A stretch of 64,000 nucleotides of DNA, taken from assembly GCA_949130485.1 (NCBI GenBank), contig OX422197.1, positions 3,850,205 through 3,914,204 on the forward strand, written 5' to 3'. Of the stretch, positions 22,459 to 34,270 are shown one piece after another. This DNA is from Agelas oroides (Eukaryota; Porifera; Demospongiae; Agelasida; Agelasidae). Every line of letters begins with the position of its first letter. Position 1 is the first letter of the stretch. The notes under the pieces were generated by a model. It was not told where the DNA came from and did no database searches. It saw only the letters and a program-made list of their open reading frames with translations. A program made the translations under genes and the position numbers.

Positions 22459-23690
22459 CTAAATTTCAGTACGCAATCCACTATGTGCACCCTCATATTC
22501 AGTGTTCGTCATCATCACCTTCGATACAGCCCTGTGCTGTTCTTCAGAAATACGCTCATAGGATCGCAGTGCCTCTATTGATCGGTGACCAGTGGTCTTT
22601 TGTATGATCTTCTCAGAGACATTAGCTCTAAACATCGCACTGGTCCCTGTTGCACGTAAACTATGATTAGTTTTGTTGTCGAAACCTGCGTCCGTGCACA
22701 TCTCTTTCACCATTGTTGCAAGCGTGTTTTTGCCAACTGGAGCTTCGTCATACCATGGTGCTTCAGGATCACTAGGAGCCGTTGCCTTGGGTCGAAGGTA
22801 AAGAATGTCGTTATCGAAAGCATACTTGGGCAATTTCTTCATATACAAGTTGAGGAGAAACACTAAGCATTTGGGGACTTGGTCATATACAGCATAACAT
22901 GGCACTTCCTTGTTCTCAAGTCGAAGATGATCAATCCCCCCCGATCTATTCTTTGATCCGTGCTCTGTATAAGTGACACAATCAGGATCATCACCAGGTT
23001 TTGAATGCCACTTGAAATTGGATGGTCCTAGATTCCTCTGCTCCTGACCTCCCCGAATGCAAAAGCGTTTCCCTATGTAGTAGAACACAGCCCTTTGGGT
23101 GTCTTAACTGAAAGGATCTCAGTTGTCCACAGTTTCTCTTCTTCCTCTGGAGTTATAAGACTGGCATGCTTAACTTCCGTCCCTATTCCCTTTGAGTGCA
23201 AGTCTCTGTAAACTGAGTCACAAGTCCCATGAATATCACGAAATGCAGATTCACTTCTGTTGACAAACTTGGGACTCCCAGGATTTTTATCGAGCATATA
23301 CCTCTGCAGGCCTGCCAAAAGCAAATGGATGCTCCTTGGTGGATATGGCTCCCCTTTCTTATTTGTGACTTCAGTTACAAAACGAGGTATCCACTTATTC
23401 AGATTTTGTGTATCAGGGTTATCGAATAGATCCTCAGGACAGCGATCCTCGTTTCCATCTCTTTGTGCACGTTCATTTCTGGTTAACATCCACTCGCAAA
23501 AACAGTTCAAAGCCCAAAGAGTATTCTTTTGTGTATTTGGCGGCACATGTCCTTTCATCACTGTCTTCATGTCATTGTCTTTCAGAGGGCTGGGCTGCCA
23601 AAGCGCTTTTTAGTAGCCACGGCCGTGTTCTTTTTTGGCTTTTTTGAACGAGGTATTTGAAAATCAGGGTCTTCATTCTCCATAGAGCAC
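22459..23690 (-). pseudogene. DUF3504 (Crypton-type) tyrosine recombinase, frame-broken
   Basis: Reading on the minus strand from MENEDPDFQIPRSKKPKK (start near 23690), the protein shows an N-terminal KxxTLWALNCFCEWM core-binding region and a LITPEEEEKLW linker. The catalytic half follows: R in CIRGGQEQRNL, HSLR in TNHSLRATGTSAMF, GHRS, and the Tyr in LRSYERISEEQ. These match the R-HxxR-H-Y set of tyrosine recombinases. The frame is broken at least twice: near 23585, after RFGSPA, and near 23085, between KTPKGL and VFYYIGKRF. It is therefore inactive as it stands. A hairpin (23888-24027) lies about 200 bp upstream of the start. Confidence 0.85.
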
Positions 23691-23887
23691 GCTATCACAC
23701 AAATCCCAATGAAACTGGAGTCAGCCAACGACTTATACAGGCTAAAACACCACAAGGCTCACTACAACTCGCCCTACAAAATCCAAATTTCATTTGAATG
23801 ACGTCAATCGTTGCTAGGCATTGCTTAGAAACACAAACAACGTCATAGATGTTGCTTAGCAATAGTACTGTTGCCAGGATACAAGCT

Positions 23888-24027
23888 AGTTAGAGCACGC
23901 CTACACACGGGCTTTACCCGGAAATACACTCAGTAATATTCAATAAACCCTCGGCTACGCCCTCGGGTTTATTGAATATTACTGAGTGTATTTCGGATAA
24001 AGCCCTGGTAGGCATGCTCTAACTATA
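23888..24027. repeat. hairpin with conserved CG-rich centre (H1)
   Basis: Long inverted arms (gttagagcacgcc...; aatacactcagtaatattc with gaatattactgagtgtatt) surround the centre ccctcggctacgccctcggg. Its outer ends read tagttagagc and gctctaacta. It lies just upstream of the broken recombinase at 22459-23690. Confidence 0.8.
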
Positions 24028-24364
24028 ACATGTATTGAACAAGGCATCTTTGTTATGTTACCTGTAAAACATTATGGTTAAATTCATGACATTTTGCTGG
24101 TTACCCAAATTGGATGTCTATAGTCTCATACCCATGCTGCTTGAGTGTCCTGGGAATGAGGCTAATAACCTCATTTTACAATTATTCCTGGAATTATCTA
24201 TGCACTGGTTCTGCATTGGCTAGAGGAGTTGATTCAATAAAGCAGTTCATAACAATCTCATAAAAGACCAATTACAGGTCCATAATTGTTGATATAGAAG
24301 TTGGTCAGCTATAAGTTCAACATAGAAACTTGCATACTGATACTATCACAAACATCTCTCCATG

Positions 24365-24597
24365 TTAAGTTTGCCATGTTATGCAGGTGGAGTTAAACCA
24401 CTTTCCTGCCCAGTATGCTCCAAATCCCTTGTCAGACGCATCTGTATAGAGGACCGTGTCATAAGCTGTGGTCCAATGGACTTCACGAAAGAGACTTGAA
24501 GGGGCCGATAAATGGTAAATTAACCTCCAACCACCATCCTTTTTAGGCACAATACCCACCCCTGAGCAGCGAAGAATGGGATAAAGGGGGCGAGTTT
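24365..24597 (-). pseudogene. DIRS/Ty3-type RT joined to RNase H, deletion derivative
   Basis: The minus-strand frame reads PLYPILRCSGVGIVPKKDGG then WRLIYHLSAP, the N-terminal RT motif of DIRS-like elements. It then passes abruptly, after a short junction, to VLYTDASDKGFGAYWAGKWF, an RNase H motif with the catalytic Asp of YTDAS. The whole RT palm between these motifs is missing. It is the 3' part of the decayed retroelement whose gag-like pieces lie at 25838-27215. Confidence 0.7.
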
Positions 24598-24605
24598 AAC
24601 CGATT

Positions 24606-25003
24606 ATACGCGGTAGACGCCAATTGGCGTCCTACGCACATAAGTCACGAAACGCAATAGACGCCAATTGGCGTCACGGATACGGCTAAGCATTATCACG
24701 GCGCAGGGCGAATAGCTATAAGCTTTGTATCCGGTCTGTGATAAGCTTGGGGCTTCCCTTACTACTACAAGTGGGTTCTCAAGGGGTGGAGCATAGTGAG
24801 TGATAACAGCCCGGGCAGTTGTCAATCTCCTCGATCGAGAAAACCAGTTATCAGCCACGTTTTCTTCTCAACGCCAATAAGCAGAGGCACAGCGCTAACT
24901 ACGGAGGTACAGCATCTCTTGGGCTTCATAAATATCTAGACAGATCTCGAGCTGTGCCTTGCTAATCAACGAGCGAAGCCAAAGACGGTACACACAACAC
25001 GCA
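24606..25003. repeat. ~400-bp dispersed repeat, copy 2
   Basis: Second copy of the repeat at 17866-18262, same orientation, beginning at gcggtagacgccaattggcg. It begins within about 10 bp of the DIRS-like RT fragment. Confidence 0.75.
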
Positions 25004-25837
25004 GTAGGTAAGCGTCCTCCGTAAACCGGTTACATATGACTTCAGAAAACATACCTAGGTTCAGAATGACCCTGGAAAGCCTTTCTCCGTCCTTTTTTCA
25101 CTGTGTAGAGCTTCATTCGACTTCCCTGACGGTTTAAATCCTTAGAAAAAAGCTTTGTAAAAATTGACATCACGTGAAGCTAATCTATTTCCACGTTTGA
25201 GGTTAATTGCATTCCATTTAATCTCACGTATAAAGGATCAGGCATGTGGCCTGCTTGACATTGCTATTGCAAGGGCGTTGTCAACTACATTAGAGTGGGT
25301 GAATGCGGAGGGTACATGAGGTGTAATTTGGGTAAAATGAAGACTGTGGTAGCCAATATGACACCAGTGTACAAGGTTCTGAATACGATGCCTTACAAAG
25401 CCTTTGTCAACTCCCGCTTGAGTTTAAGTGGTCACAGTAATGTTGAAGGGTTGTGCAACTCAATAGAAGCTGCAGCGGGGACATTCCTATTGGAATGGGC
25501 ATTGTCCCCACAGAAGATGGAGCATACATGACAGAATCGGTGTGATTGTGCTCGTGAGTGTGAACCATTGTTGAAGTACCTACCTGTAGAGGAATGGAAG
25601 GCATGTGCATTCTGATCGGGGTTTGCAATCAATGAGCAATGGGGACTGAGGGTTGTGTGAATTTGGCTTACCTCCGGTGGGTATAGAAGGTGAAGGGTGT
25701 TGCGAGCCACGAAAAGGGTTCAGGGGGAGTTGTCTGGGAAATGATTTAGGGAGCCACAATATGTGCATGGACAATGCGTCTGTAGTGTGGGCTTGGTTGT
25801 GTTGGGTGGAGTTCAGGTTACATTTGCTGAGGTAACG

Positions 25838-26116
25838 CTAGACATTGGTGGTGGTGGTAAGCGTGAAACATTCGAGCCACAGGTTAACTGTCTGATCCCA
25901 TCTTAGGAATCTGTCTGCAGCTGATAACGAGCAAAAACGGGAGTCATACTTTAGCCAGGCCTGTGGTGAAAATTTGGAGCTAGCGTCGCAAAATATTCGC
26001 TGGTAGGTAAACAGAGTGAAGGCTCTGGTGGGGTAATGGGCTACAATGATGGCTGCATAGACACTCCACGCTTCCAACCAGGAGGAAAGGTCTGCCACAG
26101 TGCGTTTGTTAGCCAC
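25838..26116 (-). pseudogene. DIRS-like gag/ORF1 fragment, C-terminal part
   Basis: The minus-strand frame has DLSSWLEAWSVYAA, YPTRAFTLFTYQRIF, SPQAWLKYDSRFC and LRWDQTVNLWLECF. This is the W-rich pattern seen in ORF1 of many invertebrate DIRS-type elements (recalled). The frame is lost above 26116, where about 500 bp of unrelated AT-rich DNA separates it from the next piece. Confidence 0.55.
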
Positions 26117-26622
26117 TCAAGGTTGTGAGATTAGGATGCTGCCACTTGCCTTCCGCTCATTATGCTTCATTGCTATCCTGTTATGCTATTCCTTTATTCC
26201 TGATAATTATGCTCAGTTAAATTCCCCATTATGCCTAATGTGTACACAGCGTTTACGAGACAGTTCTGATCGCGTAGGAGCCTTGAGTCGGTCCAGCGTC
26301 GACTCGGAAGATGTGGACTCCGCCTCCTTGGGCATACTACCCAAGCTCTGATATGAGCTGTTGCAAGAGTCAGACATTGCGATCCTCATGCTAGTAGTAC
26401 CTAGCGTGAGCGGTATATACGTATACTACAGTTACTTTACACGTGGGCAATGTTTAGTATTTCTTACTAGGTTCAAAGGTTAAATAATTACATAAGCGGG
26501 TTGCACTTACCTATTATGCTCGAGATTGTGCTTATGCTAATAGCTGCCTTAAATTATGCTGGCATAATGTGCGCATGTCTAGCTGCCACCTGCAAACTAA
26601 AGTGAAGGGTCTGAGCCTTGAT

Positions 26623-26814
26623 CTAATGTGAATGATGGAGGGATGTTGTGTTATAGCGGGTGAGAAACATGGACTCCGGTAGTAACTGATCAAACTCAAC
26701 ATACTCACCCTTGATGATGCGCTGCATGTGTTTGGTTGGTACTGCTGGCAAGGAAACAGGGCAGGTGTTTTCAGTACCAGAAACCACCACTGAGTCCCCA
26801 GGTTGGGGGTCCAT
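26623..26814 (-). pseudogene. DIRS-like gag/ORF1 fragment, middle part
   Basis: Contains SLPAVPTKHMQRIIKGEYVE followed by FDQLLPESM, a motif typical of the same ORF1 family just ahead of the segment at 25838-26116. It ends in a frame break at its 3' side. Confidence 0.5.
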
Positions 26815-26975
26815 GGGGCTAGGGTTGACTGATGGCAGCGAAATGTTATCTTGTTGGCTTGTGTCACTATTCTCTGTGTCTAGTTCAAGGGGCGTCTGGG
26901 CTTGGTGGCATAGGGGTTGGGTATGCGGGTGTGCCTGATGGGATTTCCAACATGGTCAGAATAAGTTCAAGGAGT

Positions 26976-27240
26976 CTACCTTGGAGCCCTTGTAAGCTTT
27001 TGTCCACCAAGTCTTGGACGGGTTGCTGCAATTTGTGCAAGCGGCGGTGCCACAGTTAGGGAAGTGACACTGGTGGTGGGTGACAAGCCAGGTTGTTGGT
27101 GGAGTGTGGAATGTAACCACAACACCATTGCTGCAAAGCTACCTGTCGTGACAGGGTTGTGGCTGTTTAGGTGGAGTCTGAGGACCTCGGCTGGGAGGGC
27201 TTTTAGCTGAGGCAAGGTGAGAATGCTAACGTCGGGTGGG
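26976..27240 (-). pseudogene. DIRS-like ORF1 fragment with SAP-type motif
   Basis: Minus-strand frame: ISNPPDVSILTLPQLKALPA then EVLRLHLNSHNPVTTGSFAA. This looks like a SAP motif (helix, leucines, G, A/R-rich helix), which binds DNA. The position, upstream of the two other ORF1 pieces, is right for the N-terminal half of one protein. Upstream reading is broken by stops. Confidence 0.5.
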
Positions 27241-27507
27241 TTGCTGATCAGTTGCTGTTGTCAGGGGGCCGCTTCCTCATAGACGGCTTCAAAGGTGCTT
27301 CAGAAGGCCTCTTGTTCGGCTTCAGGGCCATGCTTGCACTGCTCAACTCGCTCTGCAGTTCACTATGGCTGGCGCGCTGATTACTTCCACAACGAGGAGG
27401 ATCTCATGATCCACCACATGGCGGGCATATATACCACGTGACCCATCGTGTGCTGGTACCTTTGATGGTTATTATTATACAATAACCAAGTATACACCTG
27501 TGCAGGG

Positions 27508-27855
27508 TTGGGTAGGCAGCTACCCAACCCGTCCCCATTTGCAGTCTACGAGTACAGCCTGTTAAGTAGCATTTGGGAACTAAATGCCGCATTATCTTCT
27601 AGATCTCCAGGTACACACTGGTGTAAGACAGACAAACAAGTTTCACTTGGTCACAAAGTTGTCATGAAACTCATGGAACAATTACAAGGGAAAGGTCACT
27701 GTCTTTTCATTGGCAATTTTTATACCAGTTCTTCTCTACTGCTTGATTTACCTGCTTTGGGAACCTATTGTATGGGCAGCATAGGAATTCAAGTGCACTT
27801 AGTCACTGTAAGCACCCATGGGCGCTCCGTCATAGTGAAATGCAGAAACACTTGA
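27508..27855 (+). pseudogene. piggyBac-like transposase fragment, catalytic Asp lost
   Basis: About residues 30-95 read THWCKTDKQVSLGHKVVMKL, then EQLQGKGHCLFIGNFYTSSS. This matches the DDE region of piggyBac transposases around the second catalytic Asp, normally in a DNxxTS motif. Here that Asp is Gly (IGNFYTS). No flanking domains were found. It is a dead fragment of perhaps one fifth of the protein. Coding similarity starts near 27600. Confidence 0.6.
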
Positions 27856-27879
27856 AAGAGCACCCAACCCCCTCACTAG

Positions 27880-29900
27880 CAAGCTCATAAGGTGCTTTGC
27901 CCATGGGAGCTCTTTTGCAAGACTACGGTATGTGACACACCATGACAATAACTGAAACATCTCTATCTCAATTCAACATCTTGTCACAAATCCATACAGA
28001 AAACATGCACATAGTATTGTATTAAGCTCACCATGGTCTCTGTTGGGAACAGCAGATGAATGGTGAGCACTGGAAACAAATGCTTGTGGACAAATACTCA
28101 CTGTTTCCATTATGAAAGAGAGTAGCAGCTGCCATTCAGACTCTATAAATGTTAAGAAAAAAACACTTTTGCTAAAGTAGAACTGTAGAACTAATAAGTA
28201 AGCTCAAGGGTGTATCGAGCCGCCGAAGGCGGCTAGAGAGTATGCAACGTACATAGACAGCAAAATGCTGAGCGTTACTAAATATAGCTTTCAAATGTAT
28301 CTCCGGTACATGAATTTCCTCTATCACGTTTTCCACCAGAATGGCAGAGATCCCGTCTGCAGCGCTCATCTTTGGGCGAAGACTTAGCGTGCAAACTGGA
28401 AACCAAAGATTTCTTGGATACAGAAGGTGCCGTAGGGTGGCATACGTTGAGCTTTTATTGAGAGCGGCAAATGTTTAAGCTGCATTCAATGATACTTGTG
28501 CTGAATCTGGCTCACTACCCCAATTAGTGAGTTACCCTGGCTGGAAGAGCCTGTCTCCCTCCACTTGGATGGCGCTTCCTAAGCACTACCGATATCGTTG
28601 TCTTGTTGTAGGAAAGCTTTCTGTTGAACGTCAGTAACCTTACCATACACGATTTTTGACGTGCTTAACCGGAACTGTTACTTTTAGTAACACTCAGCAC
28701 TATGCCGTCTATACATAGACTACAGAAAGTTACATGCCCTGTGGCTCGATGCACCCTTGGTGAGCTGTAGTACAACTTCCATACAACGACATCAAGTACG
28801 AGGGCCACAGATAACGCATGGGGAAATGTATTCCTCCTGATAAACACCTTTGTAAGTCGTAATCAACAGTAGCTGTTACCACCTTTAGTATGCATTAACC
28901 ACAGTAAAATACTCTATTTCCTGTACAGTTTCTAGGTGCTTCAGCTGTCGTGGAATGTTCTGGATAGCGTGCAAAGCTATGCATTGGATGCAACAGCTCA
29001 AATGCAATCACTGCAACAGCTCTTGCAATTTGCTCTTAGTTGGAGTCAGTTCTAAAGACAGCATCTTTCACTTGGATGGATCCTGTGGAAGGTACAGAAC
29101 CTGCTGTCCCAATCACATAGATTCCTCCATACTCTAGGCAATTACATAACAGAGGTATATGACCCATTATACTCGGCTGTTGAACATTCCACTCTTGCAA
29201 CAATACAGTTTTGTACTTAACTCTTCAACAATGCATTTTGGCACATTTACAAGTCTAGCTGGTTACACAAATGTGTCCATGCCACTCCTCAACTTCAATT
29301 TTCTTGCACACTAAACCATGCATAGGATTTGTCACTGTTAGTTGTTACGTAAGTGTGATAGGCCAACTTATGCCAAACATTATAACATGTACGTAAGTCC
29401 TCACAAGAGGTACGTACTTGGTAATCATGTATAAAGAGTTTGAAGTAATGGACATTTTCGACCATTTCTTGACTGTACCTGAGCAAAATTAACATTTAAC
29501 TGGATGTAATGAAAGCAGTTAATCACATGCCTTTTAGTGTGGCAGACCAAAATTGAAGGTGTTCGGACACTTTGCCATGTCATTTGTTCAACCTGATTTC
29601 AAGCTCTGTGTATGCACAATGCAGTGTAATCGGGACAGCTACTATGGACCAGGCTACCAACACATGGATCATCTTATACTCAAATGATGAGCTGAATCTC
29701 TGCCGTTCATGAGTTGTTCATGCCACACTTAACTCGTCATTATGAATACACAGTCACACACTACTATCTGCCTTATACGTATTTGTTACGCATACATGCC
29801 TTTGATGTCATATTCATATAATGCCTAGCTCATGCGACTACTATTGGTATGTGCATCGACAACACGTGACAATTATGATCACTCATATCAACATCCTTCA
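27880..29900. other. no recognisable gene
   Basis: No domain seen. A minus-strand frame at 28172-28369 begins MSAADGISAILVENVIEEIH and could be a first exon (a gtaacg donor follows AIF), but nothing corroborates it. Confidence 0.3.
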
Positions 29901-29940
29901 AAGGAAAGTTGCACAAAGAGACATTACTTTTGAGAAGCTT

Positions 29941-30065
29941 CTATCTACAGAATGGATAAGGCCAGTTACCTGACAGTATTTGGTGTTTGAGATAGCAGCT
30001 CCCATGTAGCCAAGAGCCTGTAGATTCTACTGATACCAATATTGTGGAGACTTCAACTTGTTTGG
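29941..30065 (+). repeat. decayed Penelope-like terminus with degenerate hammerhead
   Basis: The string ggataaggccagttacctga and then ttgagatagcagctcccat align with the sequence just before the hammerhead at 53246-53289 (aataaggccagccacctga, atgagatagcagtcccc). At the ribozyme position only ctgat and a gagac survive, so the catalytic core is lost. Probably an old truncated insertion. Confidence 0.45.
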
Positions 30066-31357
30066 AGACAACACAGCAAGAAATGACAAATTTCACCGTC
30101 CAATTATTGATCGAATCGGACTGGTCCATGCTCAGCTGTGCCCCCAAGTGCTCAAAGCAGCTACCGCAACAAAATCTGATGGCGAATTGGGGAGGTCTTG
30201 GGGCATCGTATTGATGCTAAAATCTCTCCAAAAGCAGCTTCAGAGAAGGCACTTACAAAGGTGTCTGAAAATAGATACACTAATCCGATTATTGATGTTT
30301 TTCGGACGGTCATTTTATCACTTCTAGTGTTAACAGGAAACAATGTGTGAGTGTCATTTTGATGCACCAGGTACCACGCGTACCTCTGCTACGATCTGGG
30401 GTATCACCAAGTGTTTACGCAGTCTTCTTTCCGCATTTGAGTGTCCGATTATACCTGTCGTCCGATGATTGCTAACCTACTTTATTCTTAGCAAAACAGA
30501 AAAGCAAAGTCACAGGCAAAAACAAAGCTGTTTAAGTGTACCAGGAAGGTTCTTATCAAAACCACACTGGTAGACCACCCTGTAGTGCATTCAGACTAAC
30601 TTTCATCAAACAAGTAAGGACAAGTGGCTGGCAGACCAAGAGATGATCAGAGGATCAAGTTCTCTGCACCTACACACTTCTCGGAAAACCTTTAGTATTG
30701 CAGGAAGTTGTAGCAACGAAAGCTGACATCTATACCTGGCTAGTGCCTCCTTCTTGAAGAATGTGCTTCCATTACAAGGATGGTAATTAATTATTTAATT
30801 TCCTAGTTAAATCATTTTTAATTTACAGTTAACCCAGTGCACACTTGCACAAACCACGTAGGGGTTAGACTTCAACCCTAACCTGTATCCAGTTTTCCCA
30901 TGTATTGACCAACAAATTCACATATAGATCTTCTGCATGAATCACTCTTTGATGCGTCACCAGATCTGCAGCAGAAAAATGAATGCAGAACAGTCTGTTA
31001 ACAGCACTCAGTAGTTCTGTCCATGACCAACTTCAGGCCTAGGAGCTTTCCACATAAAATATTACAGCCCACTTTCAAACTCTTGACCTATTTGTATACC
31101 ATTCAACTCAAATATAAGCTGGTTGGCTGGATATAAATGTGGTCAGGTATACAAGTCAAAAAGTGGGTCAATAAGTTAGCAATGAACTTCACAGAATAAT
31201 GTATACTGTCCAAGAGTGCATAATGATGTCATTTTTTATTGCGGAGAGAGGAGGAAGAGCGTGTAACTTCCTATTCTGGCCGTGGTGAAAGCAGAATCTT
31301 TCGCGTGTACTATAAATAGCACATCCGGTCAAGTTATAGCTAGTGTGCGGGTGAAGC

Positions 31358-31519
31358 ATGAGTAAAAGTAGCTGCAAAACAATCGAGTTAGAGGCTTATC
31401 GGTTGGATAAGGACTGTGCATTACCCAAGGAGAAGCTCAAGAGTTTGACTGAAAGGCTACGCAGTCCTCTTCGACTGTCAGGCGTGGATAGCATCATAAC
31501 ACAAAGTTCCTCACGTTAG
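31358..31519 (+). CDS. small ORF with upstream TATA motif
   Basis: A 53-codon frame, MSKSSCKTIELEAYRLDKDC to TQSSSR, rich in charged residues. It is preceded 42 bp upstream by ctataaata. It could be a first exon or an independent small gene. No family is recognised, and this is offered on composition and context only. Confidence 0.25.
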   Translation: MSKSSCKTIELEAYRLDKDCALPKEKLKSLTERLRSPLRLSGVDSIITQSSSR

Positions 31520-31869
31520 GAAGGGCTGACAACTGTTCCTGTGTAGCTAGAACTTGCCAGGTAAGCTTGGAGCATTCACATCTTGTTGACTACAAGGGTA
31601 ACACTGCGTTGTGAGGTTGTAGATCATGGAACTGCGAACTTGTGTGAAGGTGTGTTCCATTTTTAGTACATGCGAGAGATTCTGCCTGTTTCAAACTTTT
31701 GCCAGTTACATGCTCTTCCTCTTCCCTCTGCAATAAAAGATGACATCATCATGCCCGCTTGACTGTCTTAGAGAAGACACTTATATAGGCTCATAAGGTA
31801 AGAATGGTAAGGGCTGTTACAAGAACCGGTAAGTGAAGTTACAAGAATAAGTTACAGGGACAGACAGTC

Positions 31870-32305
31870 TACCGTATTCATTCTAATTTATTGAACGGCC
31901 AAAATAATTGCATTGGTGGCCATTCCAATGTGCTAAAAAATCATTTCATTTCATGTTCGAATAAATTAGAGTGGTTTTGTACAAGTCAAAAGCAGTTAAA
32001 CCGCTACTGAAAAAAGCGAGATGGACGATATCAACACCTCGGAAAATACAGAAATCTCACGCTGTGGAAACTCCTAGGGATGCTTTGGCTCACCACCCTT
32101 CGCCGTCATCAAAAAGATCGTCACCAGCTGTGAACCGTGGTGCTGGTCAACCAACAGATTTGCCGTGACCGTTCGCAGCATTGATAACAATATCACTGTT
32201 GGCCATCTACCTAGAGAATTCAGCCGCTTACTCTGGCATTTTCTAAATCACGAAGGAGAAATTGAATTCCAATAATTAGAACGCTCCATAAATTAGAGCA
32301 AATAT
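31870..32305. mobile_element. TIR-like element with ctaatttat ends carrying a HIRAN remnant
   Basis: The left end reads taccgtattcattctaattt; the right region contains ctccataaattagagc, an inverted match to the inner part of the left end. Within it lies the HIRAN-like fragment at 32137-32275. The termini are imperfect and no target duplication is clear. Similar ctaataattcgaac-type termini begin again at the very end of the window (63887). Confidence 0.4.
32137..32275 (+). pseudogene. HIRAN-domain fragment
   Basis: In frame it reads TNRFAVTVRSIDNNITVGHL then PREFSRLLWHFLNHEGEIEF and stops. This is the central HIRAN segment (FAVxV, VGHxPRExSRxxWxFL, GG/EGxI). It lacks the N-terminal strand and the C-terminal half. 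It is clearly different in sequence from the intact copy at 16905-17234, so it is not a recent duplicate. Confidence 0.55.
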
Positions 32306-32632
32306 GATTATCAAATGTATGTATAATCTTTGTCTGCATACTGTCCACTTGTTACAAAAGCTTGCAGAAAACACAATCAACATGGAGCATTTGTCGAGTT
32401 TCTCAAGAAAAATTTTCAGCAGACCTTATTTCCAGGGCATAGGAAGCAAATTGGAAGTGTAAAGGCCATGCCTTACCGCACAAAGCAAGGCAGAAAATTT
32501 TGAGAATGTCTCATTTTGCCGCACATAGCGCAGCAGCAAATTTTTTCCAAGTGCCCAACTTTAGACTGCAAATAATGCCTTTTCTAATGATATTCTAGCC
32601 TCGTTCTCAGTCCTTCAACACTAGGCGGCTTT

Positions 32633-33738
32633 GTTATCAGAGAGTCGGTAGACTCTCTATGTAGGGATGGCGCCGACGCGCAATATATGCAATACTTAAG
32701 CAAAAGCCGTATAACTTCACCACAAACACGCTAAAAGCTTATTTAAGCGCCCAGGCTTCCTCTTTGAGTGCCTTTGTGCTCAGCAAGACTCATATAAGTG
32801 GCCAAAAGCCATGCGGAAGACAGCTAAACGCAAAAGTATGCAGTAGCGAAAGTGCCACTTTGGTTATTCTTCTTTCTTGTTACGACCACTATGTTCAACA
32901 ACGATATCTCGCAAATGGTTTAAGTACTCATCGTCATTTTAGCACGAAACTGATGCTTATCACAGCGCGGAGTTCTATGACCGCCTATGAGCGTCCTCAT
33001 AGCTTCAAATTCACCCTGGTCAATAAAAGCCATTCACAACACTCTGTGGTTGCTGTCCGTTGCGAAGGACACCATTTTCTAATTTTGTACGCATGCGTAC
33101 ATGTAAGTCTCGTTTCCAGGCCAAATACCACGATCATTGGTCTGGGAACGAGACTAGTGCACAAGCAAAATCACGAGTTGACCACGCGCACGGCTGGCAC
33201 GGTCTCTTCCCGTAGTAGTGGGCAAGGTTTATGAACACCACATAGGTAAGGCGCTGCATTCAGCTGCCAACTTATAGCTATACTAAATAAAGTAGCTACT
33301 CACAGCTTGGTAAACTGTGATGCTATGATGGTCAGTTGTCAGTATAGTTTTCTGTGCTGCAGCTGGTCAGTCGTCATGTGATCGAAAATTCAGGAGATTG
33401 GTTTCAAAGGTTTGGTACAGAGCTCCGGAGAGCGGTTGGCCTTCATCAGATTCTAGCTGGCAATGTTATTGCATGCTTGGAACCACTACTAAATTGTCAA
33501 TGCCATTTCAGGTTCTGGGGTTGTGGTTACACTTGAAAGAAATATTCTTCTTAGGCTTAGGTCTAACTGTAACTGAGATTAACGTCAAAAAAGTACAGAA
33601 ACAAGACTTAAAAACGTTAAAATGTAAAAAGATGTAGGGATGGCATGCCAAAAAGTATGCAAACAAAGTAGGGATGATATAATAGTGAAGGTAAATTTAC
33701 AAAGCCCTATCCCTACATCTTTTTACATTTTAATGTTT
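32633..33738 (+). repeat. R2 repeat (~1.1 kb), copy 1
   Basis: Begins with the hairpin agagagtcggtagactctct, then tatgtagggatggcgccgac. It continues with a recurrent ORF-like start MSAFV-SKTHISGQK, ttcaccctggtcaataaaag and a cgtttccaggcc/ggtctgggaacgag hairpin. It ends in a fold-back tail (gatgtagggatggcatgcc ... ccctacatctttttacattt). Copies occur at 38373-39545, and inverted at 62085-62768 and 62915-63888. No transposase. Confidence 0.8.
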
Positions 33739-34270
33739 TTTAAGTCGTGTCACAAAAGGACTATCTGACATATTGTCCGAGTGGGCAAATAATACAACTT
33801 TGTACCATGTTCAAAACAAAACCATTCAGAGCCTCAAACAACATGTGGTAGTTTTTGGTGACTTGTAGTCTGGTGAAGCCAGACCTGAATGCACAGCGCG
33901 ACTCCCCGAGGGTCTGGTATCATGCCTATACCTGACCTGTCCCCACTGCAAAAATTATGCAGCTCCACTCAGATAACAAGAACAAATAACAAAGGTAGGT
34001 ATAGTCAAATACATTACAGCTATAAATGGAAGCACAAAGCATGCAACTAGTGATTTAGGCACGCTAGTTTGAAAGAAAAACAGCTGAAGATAGTAAAACT
34101 ACCTTCCTGCAAGAATGTGACGTCATCATTGTTCTTCCCACATGCTAAGGGAAGTGTCTCTGCCTAGCTTCAATTCCCTTGTGTTCAGTAAGCTCAGTTC
34201 TGAGAGTTCACTGCCTTTATATTTACTGCACAACAGTTTACATGCACACAGATCATGAACAAGTTTATAA

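Noticed and set aside
32764-33234. MSAFV-SKTHISGQK protein gene
   Set aside because: It recurs in each R2 copy but soon diverges or breaks, with no domain; more likely a non-coding part of the repeat.
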